A DNA stretch of 7,497 nucleotides from NCBI GenBank assembly GCA_905234355.1, contig CAJOHP010000116.1, forward strand, positions 1-7,497, given 5' to 3'. Position 1 is the stretch's first letter. Every line of letters starts with the position of its first letter. Shown one piece after another: positions 1 to 6,248 of this stretch. The notes beneath the pieces were generated by a model that had not been told where the DNA came from, did not search any database, and was given only the letters and a program-made list of their open reading frames with translations. The translations under genes were made by a program, and so were the position numbers. This DNA comes from an uncultured Prevotella sp. (lineage in GTDB: Bacteria > Bacteroidota > Bacteroidia > Bacteroidales > Bacteroidaceae).

Positions 1-21
1 ATTCTTGTCAATTCTTTTCAT
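1..21 (-). CDS. Possible 5' end of a minus-strand gene leaving the window
   Basis: An ATG read on the minus strand at 21-19 opens a frame (MKRIDKN) that is still open at the window edge. A promoter-like pair lies upstream on the same strand: TTTC at 88-85 and AGTCTTTG at 63-56, 21 bases apart, one mismatch each from the Bacteroidota TTTG/TAnnTTTG pattern. Seven codons are too few to identify a product, and the ATG could be chance. It is listed only because the neighbouring gene ends at 140 and a new unit would be expected near here. Confidence 0.18.
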
Positions 22-117
22 GGGTAAATTCTCTAATTCTCTAATTCTTGATAGACAAAGACTTTACTTCCTTTATGGGGGTGGGAAAGTTCAGTTACTT
101 ATTACTTATCACTTATT
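1..117. repeat. Cluster of short imperfect tandem repeats
   Basis: Three short tandem arrays lie close together: ATTCTTGTCA/ATTCTTTTCA (1-20, two 10-base units), AATTCTCT twice followed by AATTCTTG (27-50, three 8-base units), and ACTTATT/ACTTATC/ACTTATT (97-117, three 7-base units). They sit downstream of the TrpB-like gene in AT-rich DNA with no convincing hairpin terminator. Replication slippage in non-coding spacer is the simplest explanation. No function is apparent. Confidence 0.7.
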
Positions 118-139
118 TACATTCTTCTTACTGTTTTCC

Positions 140-1504
140 CTAACACTTCTCGTCCAGATCGGCCAGGTTGCGGGCTATCATCTCGTCGGTGACGGTGTAG
201 TTCTGCAGATCGCCGTTGATGTACTGCTCATAGCTGGGCATATCGATGAGGCCATGGCCGGAGAGATTGAAGAGGATGACCTTCTGCTGTCCAGTCTCCT
301 TGCACTTCTGCGCCTCGCGTATCGTGGCAGCAATGGCATGACAGCTCTCCGGAGCAGGGATGATGCCCTCTGTGCGGGCAAAGAGCATGCCGGCATCGAA
401 GGACTCAAGCTGGGGAATGTCCATGCCGCGCATCAGGCCGTCCTTGATGAGCTGCGAGACAATCATGCCCGCACCATGGTAGCGCAGACCACCGGCGTGG
501 ATGTTGGACGGCTTGAAGTTGTGACCCAGGGTAAACATAGGGAGCAGGGGCGTATAGCCAGCCTCGTCGCCGAAGTCGTAGCGGAACTGTCCGCGCGTGA
601 GCTTCGGACAGCTGTCGGGCTCGGCAGCTATGAACTCGGTGGTCTTGCCCTCGAGGATGTTATGACGCATGAAGGGGAAGGCCAGACCGCCGAAGTTGCT
701 GCCACCACCGAAGCAGGCTATCACCGTGTCGGGATATTCGCCCGCCATCTGCATCTGCTTCTCTGCCTCCAGACCGATGATGCTCTGGTGCAGCGCCACG
801 TGGTTGAGCACAGAGCCCAGGGTGTACTTGCAGTTGGGCGTGGTCGTGGCCAGCTCTACGGCCTCGCTGATGGCCGTGCCGAGCGAGCCGGGATGAGTGG
901 GGTCGACGGTGAGGATGTCCTTGCCGGCACGCGTCGACATGGAAGGCGAGCCCGTCACAGCGGCACCAAACGTGCGCATCACGCTCGAACGGTAGGGCTT
1001 CTGCTGCATCGTGATCTTCACCTGATAGACTGCGCAGTCCAGACCATATATCTTGGCAGCATAGCTCAGCGCCATGCCCCACTGGCCGGCACCCGTCTCG
1101 GTGGTCACGTTGGTCGTGCCCTCCTGCTTGGCATAGTAGCACTGAGGCAGGGCTGAGTTGATCTTGTGCGAACCCAGCGGATTGGTCGACTCGTTCTTGA
1201 AGTAGATGTGGGCAGGAGTGTCGAGCGCCTTCTCCAGCTCGTAGGCACGCACAAGCGGCGTAGAGCGGTAGAACTTATACTTGTCAAGCACTTCCTCGGG
1301 AATGTCTATCCAGGCGTGCTCCTGGTCTAGTTCTTGCACGCAGCACTCACGAGGGAAGATGCGGGCCAGGTCGTCCACGCCCAAAGGCTGCTTTGTCGCG
1401 GGATGGATGGGAGGCAGCGGCTTCGTGGGCATATCGGCCTGGATGTTGTACCACTGCGTGGGAATCTCGTACTCTTGCAGAATGAATTTCTTTTGCTTAC
1501 TCAT
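140..1504 (-). CDS. trpB: TrpB2-type tryptophan synthase beta-like PLP enzyme
   Basis: A 454-residue cytoplasmic fold-type II PLP enzyme of the TrpB2 branch, which is longer than ordinary TrpB (about 400 residues). The family joins indole to an activated serine to make L-tryptophan; at least one archaeal TrpB2 prefers O-phosphoserine. Visible motifs: SHKINSA with the PLP-binding lysine at about K114; ETGAGQWG at 136-143, whose E136 matches the catalytic glutamate and whose QWG replaces the QHG of standard TrpB, a TrpB2 mark; and the glycine-rich phosphate loop FGGGSN at about 265-270. The N-terminal extension of about 75 residues is also typical of this branch. No trpA or other trp gene is in view, so it looks like a stand-alone copy that may salvage indole. 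The ATG at 1504 fits a promoter-like site about 45 bases upstream. Family assignment is firm; the physiological substrate is not shown. Confidence 0.93.
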   Translation of the reverse strand: MSKQKKFILQEYEIPTQWYNIQADMPTKPLPPIHPATKQPLGVDDLARIFPRECCVQELDQEHAWIDIPEEVLDKYKFYRSTPLVRAYELEKALDTPAHIYFKNESTNPLGSHKINSALPQCYYAKQEGTTNVTTETGAGQWGMALSYAAKIYGLDCAVYQVKITMQQKPYRSSVMRTFGAAVTGSPSMSTRAGKDILTVDPTHPGSLGTAISEAVELATTTPNCKYTLGSVLNHVALHQSIIGLEAEKQMQMAGEYPDTVIACFGGGSNFGGLAFPFMRHNILEGKTTEFIAAEPDSCPKLTRGQFRYDFGDEAGYTPLLPMFTLGHNFKPSNIHAGGLRYHGAGMIVSQLIKDGLMRGMDIPQLESFDAGMLFARTEGIIPAPESCHAIAATIREAQKCKETGQQKVILFNLSGHGLIDMPSYEQYINGDLQNYTVTDEMIARNLADLDEKC

Positions 1505-1546
1505 GTCGGTTCTTTGTTTTGGTGATTATTTCCGTTCTTTTGGTTG

Positions 1547-1554
1547 CAAAGATA
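1547..1554 (-). promoter_or_regulatory. Likely -7 box of the TrpB-like gene
   Basis: TATCTTTG read on the minus strand matches the Bacteroidota TAnnTTTG consensus exactly and would give a leader of roughly 38 bases. No clear TTTG lies 19-21 bases further upstream, so the -33 element is weak or absent. A small inverted repeat, ATGT-TTTT-ACAT at 1577-1588, lies between this box and the divergent symporter promoter. Confidence 0.6.
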
Positions 1555-1616
1555 ATAATTTTCAGGAATAAAGCGCATGTTTTTACATATTTTCGTTTCG
1601 AGATGAGGCGAAAACA

Positions 1617-1638
1617 GAAGAAAAAGCAGTAATTTTGC
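1617..1638 (+). promoter_or_regulatory. Likely symporter promoter (TAATTTTG with A-rich upstream tract)
   Basis: TAATTTTG at 1630-1637 matches the TAnnTTTG consensus and places the start of transcription about 25 bases before the symporter ATG. It is preceded by AAAAAGCAG. The 22-base block 1617-1638 is identical at 19 positions to the regulator promoter block read on the minus strand at 4862-4841. No good -33 TTTG is seen. Confidence 0.55.
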
Positions 1639-1666
1639 AAGCCGAAAGAAAAAATATGCAATAAGG

Positions 1667-3091
1667 ATGAGCACAACCACTATTCTGCTGCTTACCATGG
1701 CCGCCTATGCTGCCGTGCTGGCCATTATAGGCCGCCACCAGCCGGCGTCACGCGGCAACCAGACCTTCTTCCGTGCCGACCGTCGTGCACCGTGGCCAAT
1801 GGTGGCATTCGGCATGGTGGGGGCGAGCATCTCGGGCGTGACCTTCGTGAGCGTGCCAGGCATGGTGCTCAGCAGCGCCATGACCTATCTGCAGGTGTGC
1901 GCAGGATTCATTCTGGGCTACATGGCCGTGGCCTTCGTGCTGCTGCCGCTCTACTACCGGCTGAGCCTCACCACCATCTACACCTACTTGGGGCAGCGCT
2001 TAGGCCTCCGAAGCTATCTCACCGGCGCCGCCTTCTTCATGCTGTCAAAGATGGTGGGATCGGCGGTGAAGTTCTACGTGGTTTGCATCGTCGTGCATCA
2101 GTTTGCCATGCAGGCACTCGGCGTGCCCTTCTGGCTCACCGTCGTGCTGCTGGTGATGCTCATCTGGCTCTACACCCGCCGTGGCGGCATCGCCACACTC
2201 GTGGTCACCGACACGGTGCAGACGGCCTGCCTCTTCACCGCCCTGCTCCTTATTATATATAAGGTGATAGGCGTCATGGACCTCTCGCTGACCGATGCCG
2301 TAAGCCGTATCGTGGCCGACGAGCGCAGCCAGGTGCTGGTGACCGCCGACTGGACGTCGCCGCGCTACCTATGGAAGCAGCTGCTCAGTGGTGCCTTTAT
2401 CGTGGTGGTGATGACTGGGCTGGACCAAGACATGATGCAGAAGAACCTGACGTGCCGCACACTGCGCGAGGCCCAGAAGAACATGCTCTGCTACGGCATG
2501 GCCTTCTTGCCGGCCAACCTGCTTTTTCTCTCGCTCGGCGTACTGCTGGCACAGTGGGCCACGGCAGCAGGCTGTCTGCCAAGCCATGGCGACGAGCTGC
2601 TGCCCGTCTTTGTGGCCTCGCAGGGCGGACTGGTGGTGGTGCCCTTCGTCGTGGGCATCGTGGCAGCCTCCTTCTCCAGCGCCGACTCCGCGCTCACGGC
2701 GCTCACCACGAGCTGCTGCATAGACATCTGCCATCGCCCCGACGACGTGGCCCTGCGCCGACGCATACACATGGCCATGAGTGCCGTCTTCGCTATGGTC
2801 ATCCTGCTGGTGCATGCAGCCAACAGTAGCAGCCTCATCGACACGATATACACCATCGTGGGCTACACCTACGGTCCGCTCTTAGGGCTCTTCGCCTTCG
2901 GGTTGCTCACACGCCGCAAGGTAGCCGACCGCTGGGTGCCTCTGGTCTGTGTGGCCTCGCCGCTGCTCTGCTTTGCCACAGACAGTGTCTGCCAGCGACT
3001 GCTCGACTACCACTTCGGCTACGAGCTGCTGCTGCTCAACGGCCTGCTCACCTTCGCCGCACTGGCAGCACTGAGCAAGCATACAGACTAG
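1667..3091 (+). CDS. Sodium:solute symporter (SSS family)
   Basis: A 474-residue polytopic inner-membrane protein of the SSS/LeuT-fold family, which couples uptake of a small organic solute to sodium entry. It consists largely of hydrophobic segments, consistent with about 12-13 helices. Family marks: RRGGIATLVVTDTVQ at about 171-185, GLDQDMMQKN at 251-260 (a block seen in Bacteroidota members), and AASFSSADSA at about 333-342, whose serines S337 and S338 match the Na2 sodium-site helix of vSGLT. Length is normal for the family. The start is supported by AAGG directly before the ATG at 1667; the only nearby upstream ATG (1655) stops after two codons. It is divergent from the TrpB-like enzyme and convergent with the regulator. 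The substrate cannot be read from sequence; tryptophan or indole is tempting from position alone but unsupported. Confidence 0.92.
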   Translation: MSTTTILLLTMAAYAAVLAIIGRHQPASRGNQTFFRADRRAPWPMVAFGMVGASISGVTFVSVPGMVLSSAMTYLQVCAGFILGYMAVAFVLLPLYYRLSLTTIYTYLGQRLGLRSYLTGAAFFMLSKMVGSAVKFYVVCIVVHQFAMQALGVPFWLTVVLLVMLIWLYTRRGGIATLVVTDTVQTACLFTALLLIIYKVIGVMDLSLTDAVSRIVADERSQVLVTADWTSPRYLWKQLLSGAFIVVVMTGLDQDMMQKNLTCRTLREAQKNMLCYGMAFLPANLLFLSLGVLLAQWATAAGCLPSHGDELLPVFVASQGGLVVVPFVVGIVAASFSSADSALTALTTSCCIDICHRPDDVALRRRIHMAMSAVFAMVILLVHAANSSSLIDTIYTIVGYTYGPLLGLFAFGLLTRRKVADRWVPLVCVASPLLCFATDSVCQRLLDYHFGYELLLLNGLLTFAALAALSKHTD

Positions 3092-3097
3092 ACGGGG

Positions 3098-4795
3098 CTA
3101 ACGATTGGCATTCTGCATCTGGTCGAGATACTCGCTAGGCTGAATGCCAAACTCCTTCTTAAAGCATGTAGAGAAATATTTGGGATCTTTGAAGCCCACC
3201 TTGTAGGCCAGGTCGCTCACTCTCAGGTCGGGCTGTGTCTGTGCGAGGCGCTTGGCCTCTTTCATGCGCATGTCGCGTATGAAGGCCGAGACGTTGAGTC
3301 CGGTGATGGAGCGTAGCTTGTTGTAGAGCGTGGAGGCCGATGCGCCCATGGCCTGTGCAAAGGCGTCGCGGTCGAAGTCGGCATCGTCGAGATGGTCGTA
3401 GACGCAGTCGATGGCACGGTGCAGAAACTCGTCGTCGGCAGTAGGCGTAGGTGTCTCGATGGTCTTCTGGCGTGTCTCCTCGACCGTCTGCGCCTTATAC
3501 TCCGCAAGCACGCGCTTGCGGTTCTCTATGATATTGTCGATACGCAGCTGTAGGTCGCCCATGCGGAAAGGCTTGGTGATGTAGTCGTCGGCACCGATGA
3601 GCAGCGACTGCCGCCGGTCTTCCTCCAGCGTCTTGGCCGTGAGGAGGATGACGGGCAGGTGGCTCGTGTTAGGGTCGCCTTTCACCCGTCGGGTCAGCTC
3701 ATTGCCGTCCATCTCGGGCATCATCACGTCGGAGATGACGAGGTCGAGGTCCTGCGTGGCAATGACATCGAGCGCCTCCCTACCATTGTAAGCCGTAAAC
3801 ACCACATATTTCTGGCAGAGCATGGTGCGCATGAGCATGAGCAACTCCACATTGTCCTCTACGACAAGGATGCGGTAGCTCTCGTCGTCGGCCATGTCGA
3901 TGGGCTGTACAGGCTGGGGCGGTTCTTCCTGTGGCAGCAGGCTCTGCAGGTCTACGATGGCTGACTGTGGCGCAGTGAAGTCTACTCGGTGCTGTTCGTC
4001 GCGCTGCGATGGAGCAAACGCCCCTTTGTTGATGGGCAGCGTGACAGTGAAGGTGGTGCCCACGCCTTCCTGGCTCTCGCAGCGTATGGTGCCGCCATGC
4101 AGACTGACCAGATCGCGGGTGAGGGCCAGTCCCAGACCGGTGCCGTTGACCTGCATCGCACGGTATTTCCCGTCGTAGAAGCGCTGGAAAAGGTGCTTCA
4201 TCTTTTCTGGCGAGATGCCGATGCCCGTGTCGTGCACCTTGATGACGACATGGTCGTAGGTGTCGTTGGTGGTCACATCGAGACACACCTCACCTGGAGC
4301 ATTGGTGTATTTTGCCGCATTGGAGATGAGGTTGTAGATGATCTTGTCGAGCTTGTCGGTGTCAATCCAGCCCATCATGCTGCGTGGCGTACAGTGAATG
4401 GAGAGCTTCAGTCCCCGGTGGGCTATGAGTGGTTCGAGGCAGAGTGCCGTCTGGCTGATGTACTGCATCACGTCGGCCTGTGAGACGAGCAACTTAAGCT
4501 CACCGGCATGCGACTTGCTGGTCTCGAGAATCTCCTGCAACAGCCGTACCATACGGTCGATGTTGAGACTCATGAGCGCATAGTCCTTGGCAAACCGGGG
4601 CTCCTCGCTGCGCATGCGCTCCACCGATGCCGAGAGCACGGTGAGCGGGGTGAGCAGCTCATGGCTGATGTTGGTGAACACCCGTTCCATGAGCAGACGG
4701 TTGCGCAGGCGCACACTGCCCAGGTAGAGCCACCGCCCCACAAGAAAGAGGGCGACGAGCACGACCAAGGCGGATATGACGATGAGTGTGTTCAT
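3098..4795 (-). CDS. Sensorless hybrid two-component regulator (kinase-receiver-AraC)
   Basis: A 565-residue one-chain phosphorelay of the Bacteroidota hybrid two-component type. Domains in order: one membrane helix at about 4-22; histidine kinase acceptor domain with NISHELLTPLT at 42-52 (H45); ATPase domain with N155/N159, DTGIGI 189-194 and GTGLGL 218-223; a proline/glutamine-rich linker at about 262-305; receiver domain with acidic E313/D314, phospho-acceptor D356, T386 and K408; and a C-terminal AraC-type helix-turn-helix at about 460-560 ending in the usual GF-x-D-x-x-YFS-x-x-FKK block. All catalytic residues are present. Full-length family members carry a large periplasmic propeller sensor before the membrane helix and are typically well over 1,000 residues; here it is absent. 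The frame cannot be extended, because a stop lies at 4822-4820, eight codons above the ATG. It may use a partner protein or sense through the membrane segment. Its DNA targets are unknown; the divergent candidate RNA gene is a plausible neighbour target. Confidence 0.92.
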   Translation of the reverse strand: MNTLIVISALVVLVALFLVGRWLYLGSVRLRNRLLMERVFTNISHELLTPLTVLSASVERMRSEEPRFAKDYALMSLNIDRMVRLLQEILETSKSHAGELKLLVSQADVMQYISQTALCLEPLIAHRGLKLSIHCTPRSMMGWIDTDKLDKIIYNLISNAAKYTNAPGEVCLDVTTNDTYDHVVIKVHDTGIGISPEKMKHLFQRFYDGKYRAMQVNGTGLGLALTRDLVSLHGGTIRCESQEGVGTTFTVTLPINKGAFAPSQRDEQHRVDFTAPQSAIVDLQSLLPQEEPPQPVQPIDMADDESYRILVVEDNVELLMLMRTMLCQKYVVFTAYNGREALDVIATQDLDLVISDVMMPEMDGNELTRRVKGDPNTSHLPVILLTAKTLEEDRRQSLLIGADDYITKPFRMGDLQLRIDNIIENRKRVLAEYKAQTVEETRQKTIETPTPTADDEFLHRAIDCVYDHLDDADFDRDAFAQAMGASASTLYNKLRSITGLNVSAFIRDMRMKEAKRLAQTQPDLRVSDLAYKVGFKDPKYFSTCFKKEFGIQPSEYLDQMQNANR

Positions 4796-4841
4796 GCGCG
4801 TAAAGAATAATGAGTATATTTAATCTTTCGTTTTCAGCATG

Positions 4842-4872
4842 CGAAGTTACTGCTTTTTTTTCAATTGGCAAC
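4842..4872 (-). promoter_or_regulatory. Promoter of the hybrid regulator
   Basis: Read on the minus strand, GTTG (4872-4869) and TAACTTCG (4849-4842) are 19 bases apart. This matches the Bacteroidota -33/-7 layout with one mismatch in the -7 box (TTCG for TTTG). The predicted start gives a leader of roughly 40 bases to the ATG at 4795. An A-tract and GCAG directly precede the -7 box, as at the symporter promoter. Confidence 0.6.
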
Positions 4873-4911
4873 CAAAAAGCAGAAAAAAAGCGACCGACAA
4901 GCGTGAAAACA

Positions 4912-4952
4912 GGTAGAAAAAGCATTATTTTGGGTAGAAAAAGCGTTATTTG
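4912..4952 (+). repeat. Tandem direct repeat, 21-bp period
   Basis: Two adjacent units begin with the identical GGTAGAAAAAGC (4912-4923 and 4933-4944), followed by ATTATTTTG in the first and GTTATTTG in the second. The 21-base period is two helical turns, so both copies face the same side of the DNA. A related AGAAAAAAAGCG lies at 4881-4892. GTTATTT of unit 2 (4945-4951) also forms an inverted repeat with AAATAAC (4969-4975). The repeat ends about 28 bases before the -33 region of the candidate RNA promoter. It may be an activator site or a pair of decayed promoters, since the units resemble the promoter tract at 1617-1638. Confidence 0.6.
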
Positions 4953-4979
4953 GTGCATTTTCGACGCAAAATAACAGAA

Positions 4980-5015
4980 GTTGAACCTCCGTTTCGCCAC
5001 TTTCTGCTACCTTTG
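4980..5015 (+). promoter_or_regulatory. Promoter of candidate small RNA
   Basis: TACCTTTG at 5008-5015 is an exact TAnnTTTG match. GTTG at 4980-4983 may serve as the -33 element, but the 24-base spacing is longer than the usual 19-21. That could mean a weak promoter needing an activator, or that GTTG is not the true element. The predicted start falls near G5020, the first base of a hairpin. Confidence 0.5.
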
Positions 5016-5019
5016 CATC

Positions 5020-5221
5020 GGAGTAATAAAGCGGGGCATTTTTCCGCATATGACTCCCTGCAAAAGTGATGCGATGTGAATCGGACTGCTGCTGCAGTAT
5101 GTTCCTCCCACAAGTCTGTGGAGGAGGCAGCTTAAACAAAAAGAATTTTAATGGTTAAGGTTTATGGTTGATTAATTTAGTTTTTATAGAAAGGCCCCAC
5201 TGTGAAGCGGGGCCTTTTTTT
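5020..5221 (+). ncRNA. Candidate structured small RNA, unassigned
   Basis: A plus-strand unit of about 200 nt is bounded by a TAnnTTTG promoter and an intrinsic terminator, with no plus-strand gene after it. Predicted hairpins: H1, GGAGU 5020-5024 with ACUCC 5053-5057, enclosing GCGG 5031-5034 with CCGC 5043-5046; H2, CUGCA 5058-5062 with UGCAG 5093-5097, enclosing CGAU-GUGA-AUCG 5072-5083, a GNRA tetraloop; H3, CCU-C-CCACA 5104-5112 with UGUGGAGG 5117-5124 around an AGUC loop, one C bulged. GCUGC 5091-5095 could instead pair with GCAGC 5127-5131, extending H3 at the expense of H2. An AU-rich linker (5132-5190) with GGTT three times (5153, 5159, 5166) precedes the terminator. The length fits 6S-like and regulatory RNAs, but I do not recognise a family: there is no clear 6S rod, SRP loop, tmRNA or RNase P core. 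Structures were paired by eye. Confidence 0.5.
5191..5221 (+). terminator. Strong intrinsic terminator, possibly bidirectional
   Basis: AAGGCCCC (5191-5198) pairs with GGGGCCTT (5209-5216), followed by an uninterrupted T-run (5215-5221). C5200/G5207 can add a pair beyond an A-C mismatch, closing a TGTGAA loop. Read on the minus strand the same stem follows the nuclease stop codon at 5255 by about 35 bases and ends in TTTCTAT, a weaker tail, so it may also end nuclease transcription. Confidence 0.88.
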
Positions 5222-5254
5222 GGGGTGGACAAATGAGAAGTGAAAAATGAGAGC

Positions 5255-6214
5255 TCAGAACCACGCACGCTTCACGTTCTCGATGGGAAGCGACTCCACA
5301 TGGTCTTCGGTGTCGTCGGGCAGATTACAGAAGAAGTCAATGCCGGTGAGACGCTCCAGCTCGCGTATGTTGCAGGCATAGGATGAGAGCGCATCGCCGG
5401 AGTGGTCGGCGTTGTCGTGTTCTATCCAAAAGCCGATGGCACGATGGCCGGTCCGGGTCTTGGCGAGCAGAGCCACGAAGAAATACCGGGGTATGCGCAG
5501 CACACCCTTGATGAGTCCGTCGGGATACAGGTTGGTCTGCAGGAGCTGATGGTCTTCGATGGTGCCTCCCTTGCAGACATAGAGTGTGTCTACCTGCGTG
5601 GTCTTGATGGTCTTCGTCCATGAGCGTACCTGTTCCTCGAGCCGGAGCCACGGGCTCTTGCGGTTCCAGTCCTGATTGCCGTTGGCCAGCCGTGGTCCGG
5701 CATTAAACATGTGGTACTGCGGCTGCATGTTGGTGTAGTAATAGGTCTGCTGGTTGGCCAGCTTGCTGTACCGGCGGTCGGCCGATGGGCAGATGTGTCC
5801 GCGGTCGAATCCGGAGCCGCTGTAGTAGCTGCGGGCATCCTGCAGGCGGAATGCAGAACGCAGGTCGGGGTCGTCCATGAAGTCGGAGTCGTAATTGCCC
5901 GTAGGCCAGCCGCTCACCATCTGGTAGCACGACCAGCGCTGCGCCTTCTTGTCGATGTCCCACTCGGTAGAGAAGTTGATGCCGTAGCTGTCCTGCGTAG
6001 AGTGAATGATGACGATATTGTTCTGTCCTCCCCTCACCTTGGGAAACTCCAACCGCGAAAGGGCAGGCTCGAGGGTGATGTCGTTGCGGTTAGCATTACT
6101 ACTATGTGTAGCAGGCGATGCCGACGAGTCGTCGTCGCTGCTGCACGAGGCCAGCAGGCCGTAGGCCATCAAAGCCAGCAATAGCGGAGTGTAAAGATGC
6201 TTGAGTCGGGACAT
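5255..6214 (-). CDS. DNA/RNA non-specific endonuclease, surface-type lipoprotein
   Basis: A 319-residue secreted nuclease of the Serratia NucA/EndoG beta-beta-alpha-metal family, which cuts single- and double-stranded DNA and RNA with a magnesium ion. The N-terminus is a lipoprotein signal with lipobox LLASC, so C24 would be lipidated. It is followed by SSDDDSS, resembling the acidic export signal reported to send Bacteroides lipoproteins to the cell surface. A low-complexity Ser/Asn/Ala spacer follows (to about 45). Catalytic marks: DRGH at 137-140 with general base H140, TNMQPQ at 161-166, N171, and LRLEEQVR at 190-197. About 14 extra residues lie between N171 and the LEEQ block compared with Serratia nuclease, so the metal-binding asparagine could be N171 or N184. 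The ATG at 6214 gives a complete signal peptide. No strong promoter is seen in the short gap before it. Likely role: degrading extracellular nucleic acid for nutrients or biofilm turnover. Confidence 0.92.
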   Translation of the reverse strand: MSRLKHLYTPLLLALMAYGLLASCSSDDDSSASPATHSSNANRNDITLEPALSRLEFPKVRGGQNNIVIIHSTQDSYGINFSTEWDIDKKAQRWSCYQMVSGWPTGNYDSDFMDDPDLRSAFRLQDARSYYSGSGFDRGHICPSADRRYSKLANQQTYYYTNMQPQYHMFNAGPRLANGNQDWNRKSPWLRLEEQVRSWTKTIKTTQVDTLYVCKGGTIEDHQLLQTNLYPDGLIKGVLRIPRYFFVALLAKTRTGHRAIGFWIEHDNADHSGDALSSYACNIRELERLTGIDFFCNLPDDTEDHVESLPIENVKRAWF

Positions 6215-6248
6215 AGGCTACATTCATTAATTGGTGTGAAATAGAGAG

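Noticed and set aside
5..1156. 383-codon open frame on the plus strand
   Set aside because: It lies opposite the TrpB-like gene, whose PLP motifs are unmistakable. The plus-strand translation is rich in Leu/Gly/Ala/His/Arg with no recognisable domain; it is a codon-bias shadow.
2369..2829. Overlapping frames on both strands inside the symporter
   Set aside because: They sit within conserved symporter helices and are rich in His/Arg/Ala with no hydrophobic pattern or motif of their own.
4912..4952. CRISPR-like repeat
   Set aside because: There are only two directly adjacent units with no spacers between them and no cas genes.
4659..5000. 113-codon minus-strand frame overlapping the regulator start
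   Set aside because: It overlaps the membrane-helix and kinase start of the regulator in another frame and crosses its promoter. It is not a lost sensor domain; no propeller-like motif is present.
4861..5139. 92-codon minus-strand frame across the regulator/RNA intergenic region
   Set aside because: Its translation repeats NNAFST only because it reads through the direct DNA repeats, and it runs antisense to the candidate RNA and its promoter. No family is recognisable.
5020..5221. Calling the RNA 6S, SRP RNA, tmRNA or RNase P
   Set aside because: Length suits 6S, but a long rod closed by the two ends is not evident. The SRP GGAAG-type loop, a tmRNA tRNA-like end and RNase P core motifs were not seen. 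It is left unassigned.
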